Source of the DNA: Sipunculus nudus
Lineage: Eukaryota; Annelida; Sipuncula; Golfingiida; Sipunculidae
Direction: 5' to 3'
Assembly: GCA_026874595.1 (NCBI GenBank)
Contig: CM049313.1
Span: forward strand, 53,840,659-53,904,658
Length of the DNA stretch: 64,000 nt
Shown: positions 12,601 to 26,125 of the stretch, piece by piece
Numbering within the stretch: position 1 is the stretch's first letter
Layout of the letters: each line of letters starts with the position of its first letter
The notes under the pieces: model-generated
Database searches by the model: none
What the model was told of the DNA's origin: nothing
What the model saw: only the letters and a program-made list of their open reading frames with translations
Made by a program: the position numbers and the translations under genes

Positions 12601-13519
12601 GTGCTGTGAGCAGTACTGTATCAAGAACCAGTGGACAGATTGGGCTCAAATTATGCATGTCCTTTGATCTTTGATACCTCCAACTTGTATTCAAGACTGG
12701 TAGTACAATCTGCAATCGTTTTTGTGTGGCGTCCATCCATACATGTATGTGCTTTGGCTGAAAATTGCTTAATCTCAGGAGTGGTTCAAAGTATCAATTG
12801 GTCAAAAATTTGGCATGTCAATCCATCTTGGAGAGTTTTCTTGTAAAGCTGACAGACAGTGCCACCTGTCTTACTGTTTACATAGTATAAATTAATTCCC
12901 CCTTATCAGGAATGTTTTGCCAATTTGGCCTGAAATTGTCCATGGATATTTGATACCTCCATCTCATGTTCAAAACTGGTGGCACCATCTGCATTAGTTT
13001 TCCTGTGGCGTCAATTTGTACATTTGCTCTAGATGAAAATTGCTCATATCCGATGAGTCATTCAATGTGTTGGTCTGATATTTGGCATGTAAATCCATCT
13101 TGGACAGTTATCTGGTCAATCAGACAGGTGGTGCCACCTGCCATACTGTTTTCATAGTACATTTTTGAAGGTGTAAATTGCTCATATCTGTGGAATCGTT
13201 CAGTGTGTTGGTCTGCAATTTGGCATGTACGTCCATCTTGGAGAATTTTCTCATCAACAAGACAGGTGGTGCCACCTGCCATATTATTTTAATACTATAA
13301 ATTAATCTATTTTTCTCAGCTTAAGTGATTCACCATATTGGCCCCAATATTTGGTGAAAAATATCTTTTCTCAAGTTGATACTGATAGATGGAAGAAGCC
13401 ATGGTTGCTTGCCAAGTGTCAGTATATGCTGCTGAAGATGGGGTCCTATTCTTAAAGGGGAGGTGGGAATTATTGTGTCTTGGGATACTACGGTGCCACA
13501 GGTGCCAAGAAATGTCTGG
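12600..13519 (+). mobile_element. Degenerate Helitron-like element with F-type 3' end
   Basis: The region has three or four worn units with recurring phrases (TTTGGCATGT, CCATCTTGGA, GACAGGTGGTGCCACCTG at about 13120 and 13260), which are decayed versions of the D-family core and its palindrome. It closes with GGTGCCACAGGTGCCA, AGAAATGT and CTGG at 13516-13519, matching the F1 3' end apart from the last bases. The 5' limit is not visible; 12600 is where similarity begins. Confidence 0.5.
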
Positions 13520-15628
13520 TTAAATACAGAAATGAACTCAAATTGAAACGACAGATCCATCATGTATGGTAACAACCAGTAGAAGAGTGGAGAATATATG
13601 GGCATAAATGAGGGCCCTTATGTTTATTTAGAAGCTTCATCTGTAATTTGGATAGGTATTTATTAAGACAATTATAAGACATATTTAAGGTTTGTAATGA
13701 TTCTCTTCCTGTAAATAATATGTTTTTTTTTTATTTTTTTTTTTTTTTACTTTTTTTACTTTGTCACCATTAATATCTCTGTTTATCTGATAAAAGATGT
13801 TTGCATGAATCTAATGACTTTCAATTTGCAAGGTTACTTATAGTGATATAGGCCCATATTTTGCACTTCAAGTTATTTAGGTCTTATCTGGAAATTTAAA
13901 TAATGTAAGTAGCATTCTTTGCACATGACATAATGCTCAGCATTCCTCTTTGTTGCTTCTTCTGATGCCTCACCATCAAGGTGACCAGTGTGGTCTGAAT
14001 AACAAACTTATGGTCGTGGTGTAAAACAATGTCACACAGAAAGACATCGTGAAGGGGATAAACAACAGCTGACTTGGTTTTTGAGTAATAAATTTATTCA
14101 GAGGTTGTCAGGTGACAGAGCCTGAGAGATCAAGAATGTCTGTAAAGTTCTTCTTTTCTGCATTTTGTCAGGTATACAAGTTACTAAATACTCTTCCAGA
14201 TCGTAAGCATGAAGGGCAGAGATGACATATGAAGGTCGGTGAGATCGTTCACAGATTGTACAACCTTTGTGTGACTTGCTCACACACTGTAATATTGTTT
14301 GTCCCTTTTGAAATCCTGTTGCTAAAATAGTTTTAGATATGTATTTTAACCTTAATGACATTAACATACAACTTTCACATTGTTTTATCATATGGTTATA
14401 GTGTCTCTAACAGAGTTTGACAACTTTTGTCCAAAGATTTTATTAAGTAGATGAGTATGTTGAAATGTCATCAGATGTTTTTTTTTATGTCATAAAAGCT
14501 TAAAAGGTCCAGGGATGATATTTTTTATGTCTTTTGAATAAAAATAATCCCTTGAACCTTTTATTCAATATGGATATATATGGCAGCAAGTTAGATGAAC
14601 TAGATTCCCAAAGGGTGTTTTGCAACTGGTGATCTTTCAACATCTGCCAGGGCTTGATATTAAAGGGGGCCCAATCAGCTATCTGACCTTTAAAAACTGA
14701 AGATAATCCCTTGGAGCTTTTATAAAATAAATATGGATATATGGAAAATGTGGATATCATATCACTGCACACAGGCTGCTTATTTTTGTTTACATCAATG
14801 TGTTTATAATATGTGGGTGCCTGCCAAATAAATAAAACAAATTCAACAAGGACATCTGTTGGCAAGTCAGATAATTAAACCAGAGCTTTGCAAATGGCGT
14901 TTTGCAACAAGTGACCTTTTTATTTCGGCATATATGCAAACTTCCACCTTATGTTTTTTGTTGTCCCATTTGTCAACATTGCTCTGTTTACAAACACGTT
15001 GTTGATAAACAATTTAATACATCCATCATAGAGGCGTTATAAGAACTTTTCATAACCTAAATCACCCTTAGATCATTAATCAATGGATCACACCTGTGGA
15101 TCACATCTTTGTGGTTGAGGCCACAATTTGTAATTTTTTGGGGACAAGTAAATATTCATGTAGGACAAGTAAAAGCTAGTTTTTCTTGCCCTACTGGCCA
15201 AACACTTTTAAAAGTTACTGTCAAATCCTATCTGCATATGCAACCAGCCACATTTTTTAACTTTAACACATGTACTCTATTAACTAACAACTTGAAGATA
15301 AATAAGCTCATACATCCATCACAGAGGCATTATAAAGACTTTACCTAGCAGGAATTATAGTTTATGAACACCAGGCATGTCTGAAATCATATAAATAATA
15401 CAAATAAGACTGGTGACAACCTTCTTTTTAAATAATGAGAATTTGTGTAATCTAATATTTAAAGCTTAAAAAGTGTCAATTTGATACTTATATAAAAAAA
15501 AACATACATGTATTTTAATCAGTGAAATAAACAGGCATATTAAGTAACAATCACTTTCTTTTTCCTAAAAAAAATTATTTAAAGTACAATAAATGGTATT
15601 CCTTTCAGGGTTAGACATTTACCTTTTT
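13520..15628. other. No gene seen; T-rich tract at 13720-13760
   Basis: Apart from the T-rich low-complexity tract I see nothing with structure. The minus-strand frames at 14098-14391 and 14500-14865 lack recognisable domains and splice sites that would join them. Confidence 0.4.
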
Positions 15629-18600
15629 AGCTCAGCTGACTGTAAGTCAATTGAGCTATAGGATAGTGATAGGTCAGCATCCGTCAGTCTGTCTGTCTGT
15701 TAATTCTTACCTGCTAAGTCGGGCAGCTAGTTGATAAGTCACCTGCCCAAATATATCAGTCACCTGCCTGAAATTACTCATTAGGGTATTAATTCCTGAA
15801 CATTTGTTTAGATCATAACGTGTTGATTTAACATAAATGACCCATTGTCCCTGGTAATGGTATAAAATCATTTTAGATGGTGGTACAGTAAATTCATGCA
15901 GTGTTTTCATTGTGGTTTTTGGGTTTTGTGTAGCATTCACTGTCTTGGGTATTACATATTTTATATTCTGGTATATAGATAACACCCAGGTCTGCTATGA
16001 TGTTAATAAATCTTTGCTTGTGACAGTAGCCCCAGATCCTGGATGTATACATGTTACATTGTGTATATCTGATAATGTGATAGAACCAGTGGGATGTCCT
16101 GTTGACCCAGCTGTATGTGACCATCACTGACTGCTGGCTTTATCCTGTGGTTTCTGTCCAGCCATCATGACCAGCTGTGAATTGTTAAAGATCTGCTGTC
16201 GTCAGTTTAATGGTGCTTAATGGGGCACATAAATTAATTAGAAAGCTCCATTTGTTTAACTTAAAGTGGCCTGGTTTCCAGTGTTAGCCAGGAAAGGAAA
16301 GGAGTTTATAATTTCACTGGTCTATAGAAACCTGTCACTAAAATATTCCACCAAAGACCCCTGGAGGGAAGAGTCTAAGGATGCTTCAGGATCATACATG
16401 TGCTGTTTATCCTAAACCAAAATCATGGACTTGTAAACAAGCTGATAGCAGTATCTGTTTGCACAAATTGCATAAGAACTCAAGCTAATTTACATGATCA
16501 CAGCAGATGTTGTGCCCACTAGCTTTTGCAGGCTCTTTTATTTAAAAAATATAAACACAAACATAAGATCTGTACTTTCTTTATAATCCACTACTGATAT
16601 AATAATCCTATTGTGGTTTCTGTGAGATAAAACATGTTCTTTAAAGGTAATTCTGTGTCAGAATTAGGTAAATGGTTTAGAAAATATTCACTGACCATAT
16701 GGGTGAAATTGCTGTGAATGTATATAAAACAAAAAATATATATATCAATGAAAGCTTGTTGAGTTTGTCTTGACCTATTGTCTGGTTTCGTTTAGCACAG
16801 AAATTGTATTGTCAAAAAGCCAAAATATAATTTCAGATTTAGTATTTAGAACATTTTAATGTAAAATTTAAGTGGTCATAAATAGAGCTGTACAGAATCA
16901 TTTTTCACAGCCCAGTACATGTATACTGCCATACTGCCCTCCTGGTACTACCCTCAAGCATGATATGATATATAAAGTGTGTATGAAAATTCAACATTCA
17001 GAGCTAGTTATTTTCTTCCTTGTTCTTTGAAAGATGTCCTAATCCACTCACATAAATAATTTCAAATAATAACATTTATCTTCAAATGGCCAATCAGATG
17101 CAGAGACACTTGTTTTTGACAATACATTTTGAAATGAACATCTAATATGCTCTTGATTAAAAATAAAATACTAAATACCAGAAATCCCTTTCAGTTGGGT
17201 GATCCAGTATCATCCATAGGGTCCGTTGAACTGATTCATGAAACAACATGGCAATAAGCGAATCAGATTGTGAGCCTTTTTGCCATATATAATTGACAGC
17301 AAGAGATAAATAACCCTACTGCATGATGATTAATCCATATTATACATAATTTGCTTTAAAAATTGGTTCAGAACCAATGTTACAGCTTTTAGATACATAA
17401 TATTAGATAAAGTATGGTTTTATATTTATTATTTGCTATTTCTATATACTCATTTAGCTAAAACAGGCATTTTAACCGATTTGCTTACTGACAAGATAGC
17501 AGTCGTCTATTATTTCTTCTCAAATTTCTTGCACAGACTGAAGAATGGGGTGAGTTCAAATGTTTGTTTCAGTCATAATCATCCATTATTGATACTAGAT
17601 CCACTTGACAATTTTTATCAGTGTGATTTTTTTTACTATATCCCAATATATTGGTACATCATTGTACCTTTACATCCCTTCTTGTTAGTGGTAATTTGTT
17701 ATAATTTGCTCTTGTCTGCTTTTTATGTATGCTGTGTGGTGTTTACTGTTGAAATTGTCAGACACTTGTCACTGATTAGTCGGCAGTTTTCTTCTCACTG
17801 ATTAAACCATACAAAGGAATTAATAAATTCCAGAGATGGCTCCTGACATTTATCAGGTAGTTGGTTTGGTAATCCCGGACCAACAAATTTATACTCTGAT
17901 GTAGGACTCTTGTCCATACTTGAGTCTGGACTGGAAAGCACTTTTATATTTATAGGGACTTTGACTTACACTTGGACTTAAGGGTTCTGGACCTGTACAC
18001 AGACTTTGAGGTAAAGACTTAAGAAATTATGCCGAGCCCATCATGATTCCAGTAGAAGGAAAGCTCCTTCACATACTCTAATGACATTTAAGTACATGTG
18101 CATAAAAACTACTAACTGGATATTACAGAAAAAGACTATAAAAAAGCTCTACATCAGAATCTGAATGTAATTCAACATTCAAGAATGTGTAAATGAACAT
18201 TAAAATGCACATGATGATCTCAAATTTCCATTTAAAATATATTTTAATTAGGATTTTACCAGCTTTAGGGTCTAGTGTAACTAGAAGCGGGGAGATTGTG
18301 ATTTCAAATATCAGCCAAGATTGTGATTTCAAATATCAGCCGAGATTGTGAGTTCAAATATCAGCCGAGATGGTTAGACTTTTCAAGATCAACCCCCACC
18401 CAGGATGAACACTCTGCAGGCTTAATGGGAAGGCCATGCTAATGTTTCCATCACTGAGGAGTGTGCCTTTCAGGGGTTCCTCAGTGTAATGGCCCAGCAG
18501 AGGGAATGCCTTCACACCCATGGCCTGTAGGTGCAGCAGTCATACATAACACCAGGATATAATAAAGAGCAAGTATGTGCTACCGCCCTGTCACAGAGTC

Positions 18601-19120
18601 AAAAACAGGAATGGAATTCTGCAGATGTACATACCTAGTTAAGTTAGCATTTAATGGAGGCGGTTATATTTTTTTTTACTGTCTCAGGTTCCAGATGATT
18701 TAGACTCAAAGGTGGACTTTGACTTTAACCTTTTGGACTCAGATTCACATGGTGTGAACTCCACTACATCACTGGCCTCCTGAAATTAATTTACACTTTA
18801 GAACTATATAAGCACTGGATCAGCTGCCAGCCTCATAACTACCATATACTGGATGCAAGGATCCCAGTGGCATGCAATAAATTTGGCCATTGAGACAAAC
18901 ATGTCACTAACTATACTGTATCAGTAGCAGCAGGTGCAGAGGAACATAATTTGAGCTTGGATTTATTTGTAGTTAATTTGTAACACTGAAAGAAAACCTA
19001 TAAAGTCTGGAGAATAATAGAAAACTAAGAGAATTATGATCTACCAAATGAGGATAAACCATGTATAGAACATAAGTGGCCAAGGTTTCCAGCTAAGCAT
19101 CCTGACCTATGGGTCACTTG
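15629..19120 (+). mobile_element. Probable old A-type element
   Basis: The left end is good: TTTTT then AGCTCAGCTGAC and a second arm GTCAATTGAGCT, followed by GTCAGTCTGTCTGTCTG. The candidate right end at 19090-19120 is worn (AGCTAAGCATCCTGACC, TATGGGTCACTTG) but keeps the order of the family end. No tandem core is left between them, so pairing these two ends is inference. The left end alone is safe. Confidence 0.45.
18293..18372 (+). repeat. 25-bp tandem repeat, three copies
   Basis: The unit begins AGATTGTGATTTCAAATATC and starts at 18293, 18318 and 18343, with a partial fourth copy. Only one or two bases differ between copies. Confidence 0.85.
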
Positions 19121-20234
19121 TTTAAATTTTAAAGGACTTGTTTGTCAGTTGTAGGACCTTCTCCACCACTGAAAATGGGGGATAAGTTGTCATTTTGGCT
19201 GTAGTTGTCATTTTGGCCAGAATATTGGAAATTGAGTGTATATGATGCATGAGTATGGTCATGGACACTACACAGGGACAGTGAGCGTTGAGATGTTAAA
19301 TATTGATGCTGTGGCCCTGTCACACTCACTGACAGTCCCCATGGGATTCTGTGTGTGTGTTTGCAGATCAATGCAAAGTGATTGAGCCACCTTCCTGTTA
19401 TATAGCACTGGACTCAATGAGTAACCTATAATTGCAGTGGGGCCAGAATTTATTAAGCTTGTAGTGTCATGTAGAATACCCAAGGTATCCTCAATTAACA
19501 GGTAGTTTGTCCCCAAAGCCTTCCTAGGGCATTAGTCTAGATCAGTGTCTCCATGGAAAATTTGTTCTTTCCTCTGGGCCTAGTTGGCTGGAGCCCAACT
19601 GGATGTGGGTAATTCAGAAGTGTTATAATTGGCTGTGTCCACTGAGATGTGCCCCAGCAGGACATTGTTATTCTGTGAATACAGTTACCTGCTTTCACTA
19701 AAATATCAGTGGTTCAGAGAGACGTATATAGAAGACTAGTCTTACTGTCTGGAGTTTATTGAGTCTGCATGGAGCCTGGCTGTGTACTGTGCACTGTAAA
19801 CAGGTGTTTAATTATCCAGTCTATTGTAAAATATATGGTTGAGAGTATTTGAACAGACCTTTCATTAGGCACACTTCGTAATAATTCTGTTTGATTATTG
19901 GTCTAATGCTTGTGGCTTACACCAACACTGGCAAAAGTGTCACACTGCCTGCATCATCAATAATGTATGTGAAATAAGTGTTTTGACCTTTTTCAGGGGT
20001 ACAATATTTATACCGGTACCATGCAGTTTTAAATTAAATCATTCAGAATGCCATTTAGGACAATTAAAGTCAGCCGTCTGTGACCAGCAACCATTTATAC
20101 AGCTGAAAAGGATAATAAACCCTATGATGGGATTAGTTTGAAAAGAACTCTTCATTCTATCCTGGTACTAAGGACTACATTTGTACATGTTATTATACAG
20201 GTAATTAAATTTAAATGCTAGGTTTATGATCAAG
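19121..20234. other. No gene seen
   Basis: No recognisable exon, RNA gene or repeat. Short frames on the minus strand around 19129-19516 show no family features. Confidence 0.4.
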
Positions 20235-20690
20235 AGAGTTACTCCTGGATAAATCATTAAAGTTAAAACCAGTCCTGACTGTCATTGTGTGAAGTAACTC
20301 ACTTACTCCTGGATAAATCATTAACAATTAAACCAGCCCTGGTTGTCATTGTGTGGAGTAACTCAGTTACTCCTGGATAAATCATTAACGATTAAACCAG
20401 TCCTGACTGTCAGTGTGTGAAGTGACTCAGTTACTCCTGGATAATTCATTAACGTTTAAACCAGTCCTGACTGTCAGTGTGTGAAGTGACTCAGTTACTC
20501 CTTGATAAATCATTAACGATTAAACCAGTCCTGAATTGTCATTGTGTGAAGTCACTCAGTTATTTCTGGATAAACAATTTAAGATTAAACAAGTCCTGAC
20601 TGTCATTTTGTGAATTAACTCGGTTACTCATGGATAAACCATTAAAGATCAAACCAGTCCTGACTGTCATTGTGTGAAGGATTACACATT
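20235..20690 (+). repeat. 64-bp tandem repeat, seven copies
   Basis: Units of about 64 bp carry TTACTCCTGGATAAATCATT, then AAACCAGTCCTGACTGTCA and TGTGTGAAGT. Unit positions are 20240, 20304, 20369, 20433, 20497, 20562 and 20625. Divergence is modest and increases toward the 3' copies. It is not linked to any element end that I can see. Confidence 0.9.
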
Positions 20691-20984
20691 TAAATATTAG
20701 CTTAATTCATTGTAAAGATAAGGAGAAATTGCCTAGTTGGCAACAGACAGTTTTCCAGGCATTTACAAAATGAAGTGATGTCTACTAGTCCATTTGAGCA
20801 CCGACTCTGAGCACATGTACATGTATGTATATGTACCAGGAGGAATGAGCATCTTGGAAGATCCAGAATCTTCCTAGGAAGAATCAGAAATAAAATTTTT
20901 CCCAGGGAAAAAAATTAAATTCTCATTCTCCCTGCGAAAAACAGAAATAAATTCACGATTTCTTTAGATTTTCATTTTCATAAA

Positions 20985-21139
20985 TGTAGGTGGCGCCACC
21001 TGCCACAAAATCCAGAAAGCTATCCAAGATGTATAAACCTGCCAAGTTTTAGGCAGAAAAGTCAAGCCACTGCCATGATATGAGTGATTTTATCCCACGG
21101 CAGACAAACAGACGGACGCTGTGCAAAATTGGTTGCAGG
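20985..21139 (-). mobile_element. D-family core fragment, reverse orientation
   Basis: Starting with the perfect palindrome GGTGGCGCCACC at 20989-21000, this segment is the reverse complement of a D core unit. Phrases such as AAAGCTATCCAAGATGTATA and AAAACTGGTTGCAGG-like text match the minus strand of units near 46900-47200. It has no element ends. Confidence 0.6.
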
Positions 21140-22659
21140 TGGCACAACTAGTTTTCATGAAATTATCTATACACTCTGACCTTTCCTCTCTGCCCAGAGT
21201 TCAGATATTAGCCTGATTTTTGCTATGTGGGCAAATTAAGACTAGTTACAGATCAAGTTTGTGTTTTGTCCTGGTTGACCTATTTTTGACTGCACCTGAA
21301 CATAGGAAAATTTCATGTAAAATTAGAAATTTTCCAGACAAATGCACATTTTTTGCCATGGTTGCAGCTATTGGCCTGATTTTTGGTGTGTGGTAGCAAA
21401 ATGACAGTGGCAGATTGAATTTGCATTTTATCCTGCTTTACCTACTTTTGACAGTATGACAGCTCCTGAACATACAAAATGTTACAAACTTTAACAAATT
21501 TTTAGCTCAGCTGACTCTAAGTCATCTGAGCTATAGCGATCACTCTTTGTCCGTCGTCCATCCGGCCATCCGTCCGTCTGTCCGTTAACAAGGCACAAAT
21601 TGTAACCGCTGGACCTGGAATCTTCTTACTTTACATCCAGAGAGGTCCATGAAAAATCTCCTAGGAAACCTGGAATCAGGTCTCTGTTACCCATATCCTT
21701 CGAGCTATGGGGCCCCAAAGTACCCACCAGAATAGTGAAAAAATTTCATACAAAAACTTCAATATCTTATTAACTCATCACTGATGGTCATGATTTTTGG
21801 CATACATATTGATCATTAGATGTTTCATCAGTTTCTGCAGATTGGTGACGCCACCTGTATTTTTCAAATTTTTACAATCTTTTTCTCTATTTTTGAGACC
21901 TTTAAGGATGTAGTTATCTGTCAACAGGGTTCAAATTGTAACGACTGGACCTAGAATCTTCATTCTTAACACAGGGAGACCCATGAAAAGTCTCCATAAA
22001 AGCCAGAAATTAGGTCTCTGTTACCCATATCCTTCAACTGAAGTTCGAGCTATGGGGCCCAAAAGTACCCCCCAGAATAGTAAAAAATTTCATAAAAAAA
22101 CTTCAGTATCTCATTAACGACATCACTGATGGTCATGATTTTTGGCATACATTTTGATCATGAGAAGTTTCATCAGTTTTTTCAGACTGGTGGCGCCAAC
22201 TGTATTTTTCAATTTTTTACGAATTGTTTTCTCTATTTTTGAGACCTTTAAGGATGTAGTTATCTGTCAACAGGGTTCAAATTGTAACGACTGGACCTAG
22301 AATCTTCATTCTTGACATAAAGGGAGACCCATGAAGGGTCTCCATGGAAACCTAAAATTAGGTCTCTGTAACCCATATCCTTTGAGCTGTGGCACTCCAA
22401 CAGCTCAGAATAATGGAAAATTTGATACAAAAGCTAATGTATCTGAATTAACAACTAATGCAGAGATCACAATAATTGTTTGTATGGATATTGATCATGG
22501 AGTGTTTCATCAGTTTCTGCAGCCTGGGTGCACCACCTCTATTTTTAGCTCAGCTGACTCTAAGTCATCTGAGCTATAGTCGTGGTCCATTGTCCGTCGT
22601 CCGTCCGTCTGTCCGTCCGTCCGTCCGTCCGTCCGTAGATGTGGCACGTTTTGAAACCG

Positions 22660-23990
22660 TAAGACCTAGGAATCCAAAATTCAGCATAATGTTAGATATC
22701 CCCAAGATCTCCTACCAAACCGAAAACTGGGTCTTTGTGACTTCGTTCCTTTGAGAAATTAAGGAAAAACCTCAATTTTTTATTAAAATCCTATTTTCAC
22801 ACTTCAGGACTGCCTAATATCAAAACCACTCATCTGTTTTTCCTCATATTTACCATAAATAATCCTCTATATAGTTCCTATGTACATGCCAGAAATTGGG
22901 TCTGTATTATATAATTTAAAAAAGTTATGGGCCCAAACATAATGCATTTTGTAAATAATCAGAAAAAAAATTTGATCACTTAACACAAAACTTGTTAAAG
23001 CTAAGCACTTTTTTTCCAGAAATATAACTTTTATTAATCAAAATTAAATTGTATACCCAAAATTTGATCAAAATCTTTAAAATTTTTTAAAATATTAGCA
23101 AAAATAAAAAATTGGTACCTTAAACTGTGCCCAACTTTGACCATGGCACGTTTTTTTCCTGTAACTGCTGTGGATTTAATTTTCAAAGCATGTTTTTGTT
23201 AGCATTTCAACTGTAAACATTTAAAATTTGAAACCAGTTGATCAAAAACTGTAGATTTAATTCAAGTTTTCAAGCACCATGTCACATATTGTTTACATCA
23301 ACCTAGTGTTATGCAGTTTGCTAGAGCTCAGCTCCCCAGCTTCAGCTCTAAGTTCCTTAAATTAGGCATACAGTAAGATGTCTCCAAAATCCCCTACCAT
23401 GCCAAGAATTTGGTCACCAGAACTTAATTCCTTCGAGATATTAATGAAAAACTTCATTTTTTCATTAAAAACCCTTTGTTACACATCAGGACTGCCTAAA
23501 CCTATCAAAACCACTGATCTGACTTTGATCATATATAATATACATATTTTTCTATACATTCGCTATGCACATGCCAGAAATGATGTCAGTATTGCTTAAT
23601 TGTTTTAAGTTATGTGCACAAACAAAATTGACTTTGTAAAAAATCAGGAAAAATATTTACTCAGGTTACATGAAAATTATTGAAGCTAGAGAATTTTTTT
23701 CAAGTATATAACTTTGTTTAATTAAGATTCAATTGTATACCCAAAATTAGATCTGTATTTTGTAAATTTTATAAGGTATTAGCATAAACATAAAATCAAT
23801 ACCTGAAATTTTACCCAACTTTGACCATGGCAAATTTTTTTCCTGTGAGTACTGTTGATTTAATTTTCTCAGAATGTAAACATAAGTATTTAATGTGTTT
23901 AAATCTGAAATTTGAAACTAAAAGGTTGAAAATTAGGCTAGTTATTAAATTTTATCTTGAGGCTCTATTGTAGTCACTTGCTTTGTTCCA
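22660..23990 (+). repeat. Two about 670-bp B-type core units
   Basis: Two units lie in tandem. Both have ACTTCATTCCTTCGAGATAT-like, TTTGACCATGGCA and TTTTTCCTGTAA phrases, the second beginning near 23360. The same pair occurs in B2 at about 57570-58800, including the sentence CAGTTTGCTAGAGCTCAGCT, so the dimer predates the copying of the element. Later copies between 24490 and 26650 are partial and shorter. Confidence 0.75.
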
Positions 23991-24113
23991 GATGCAGGTA
24001 GGCCACTCCAGGTCACTGGAAGTCAGCTATGCCAGGGTTCCTGATTTGTTTCAGTCACTGGGGGAGATCCCCTGCTGTGACAGGTGTACAATTGTTCTCA
24101 TATCACACCCCCT

Positions 24114-24394
24114 CCCCCCCCCCCCCCCATGAATATATAAATATACATTTGTATGCATGATGTGGTGTTACATGACAAGATTGAGATTTATGATGATGCA
24201 ATTTAGAATTATGAATCAACGTTTATATTCAGAAATATATGTTATATTGGAAATGTATACAAATAAAACTTAAAATAAAAAAATGAGGATCTAATACAAA
24301 CATGTGTTCATTATTTTCGAGCCTCAGCAGAATTGGAGATCAGGCTTTGCTTGCCCTGAATGTTTATGCAAAAGTGTTGTTAATCCCATCTCTT

Positions 24395-24425
<31 letters not shown>

Positions 24426-26125
24426 CTGTCATTGATCCTTAGCACCTCACCGTCACCTGTGCACTGGGACATTAGTTATTATTGCAAATGTGTACAATTT
24501 TTTCATTTTGAAAGATAATTCGATTAGAAAACGTTTAAGATCTAATATTGAAACATATTCTTGCCCCAGGAGAATGGAACATAAAGTGATCAGCTCTTGT
24601 CTGTCCATCATCTCTCAATTATCATTAAATATATATACTAATTATGAAATGTTTCCTTTAAGCACTGTTGAAATAACTTTCAAATGCTGTATGTGTATGG
24701 ATTTAAGCCATTAAAGTCTGAAATTTGAAAGCAATTTCTGTATTCAGATGTGTAATATTGCAGATGAAAAACTTTAAAATATTAAAATATATTATCAGCT
24801 TTGTTTGTCTAACAGTCTGTCTGTCCTTTTTTAAATATTATGTAATTGTGAATGAACTATTTAATCCTGTAAGTATTGTTGAATTAAGTGGAAATCCTAT
24901 ATGTATATACACTATGTTAATACAGAGATGTTGTAACTCCCATCATTCCAGCCCTCCCCCCCCCCCCCCCCAAACCACCACCACCAGGTTCTTGCATCTG
25001 GGGACTGGAGACATCAGTTATATTTCAACTGTATACATTTTATAAAATAAAAATACATATATTTAATAATATATATTATGTAAAATAAATCAAATTGAGC
25101 AAATGTGTAAACTACTGAACTGTCAACAAATTATCAAAAAGCCAGCCAATGATCATGGTAATAATATGCATCTTATGTTCACAAACTGCTCACATGCTTC
25201 AATTTTGACATTAGAGAATGCATGGTTTGGTCACAAAATATTATTTGCAACAATTTCTCACTCATCAATACAAACCAATCATGTCAACCAGCCATGGCAT
25301 ATATTACCTTTTCCTCTCAGACTTGATCTCCATTATTATTTGAGATTTTTACTTTCAAGGTCAACTTCAGCTGAGCACAGTGACCCATATTTATAGCACC
25401 ATGTCTTGAATGTTTACATCAAGTCATTGGTTAACAGTGTTCCAGGCTGTTACATAACACCTTCACTCCTTGCCTACTGCTTCTGTGAGTGTCTGGGTCA
25501 GGCTGGGTCAGGCAGTAATTACCAGAGAGCCTTTCTCCTCTCTCTCTTTCCCTTTCTCTCTTTCTAGCTCTCTTTTTCTCTCTCTCTTTCTCTCTCTCTC
25601 ACCCCTATGCCTCCCTTCCTCCCTCCACCCCATTCTGTTGACAGGTACTATAAACCTAATTTATTAGATATATATGTTGATGCAATTAAGAAATGTGAAT
25701 CAACTGAAATATTCACATATATATGTTATACTCTAAATGTATAGTTACATTTTCAAACCTGGAAAAAAATGATGTTATAAAAAAAGGAATTTATGTAAAA
25801 ATTGTTCATAATTTCCTGGCTCAAAAGAATGGGAATTAAAATTATTTGCTTTGTTTCTCTAGCTTTCTTGCCTGTTTTAAATATTTAATAATTATGAATA
25901 AACTTTTTTTTCCTGTAAGCTCTGATTAATTAAATTTCATATCCTGTACGTATATGCAAGGGTATTGTAACTCCCACCATCCCCTTCCCCCACCCCACTA
26001 AGTCCTTGCTCCTTCGCACTGTCAACAATAGTGCTATTGCTATAGCATAAAATTTAATAATTTGAAGAAAATATATACAGAGAGACAGAGGCGTTGTAAC
26101 TCCCATCGTAACCCCCCCCCCCCCC
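24114..26125 (+). repeat. Cluster of long poly-C runs in B1
   Basis: C-runs lie at 24114-24128 (15), 24395-24423 (29), 24956-24971 (16) and 26112-26125 (14). They occupy the same place in repeated segments with TGTAACTCCCATC before them. Such runs vary in length through slippage, and assembled lengths should be treated with caution. Confidence 0.85.
25535..25630 (+). repeat. CT-rich microsatellite
   Basis: Impure (CT)n and (CTTT)n runs on the + strand, such as CTCTCTCTTTCCCTTTCTCT. Any frame through them is compositional. Confidence 0.85.

Noticed and set aside
20235..20690. CRISPR-like spacing of repeats
   Set aside because: Units are contiguous 64-bp tandem copies without unique spacers, in eukaryotic DNA.
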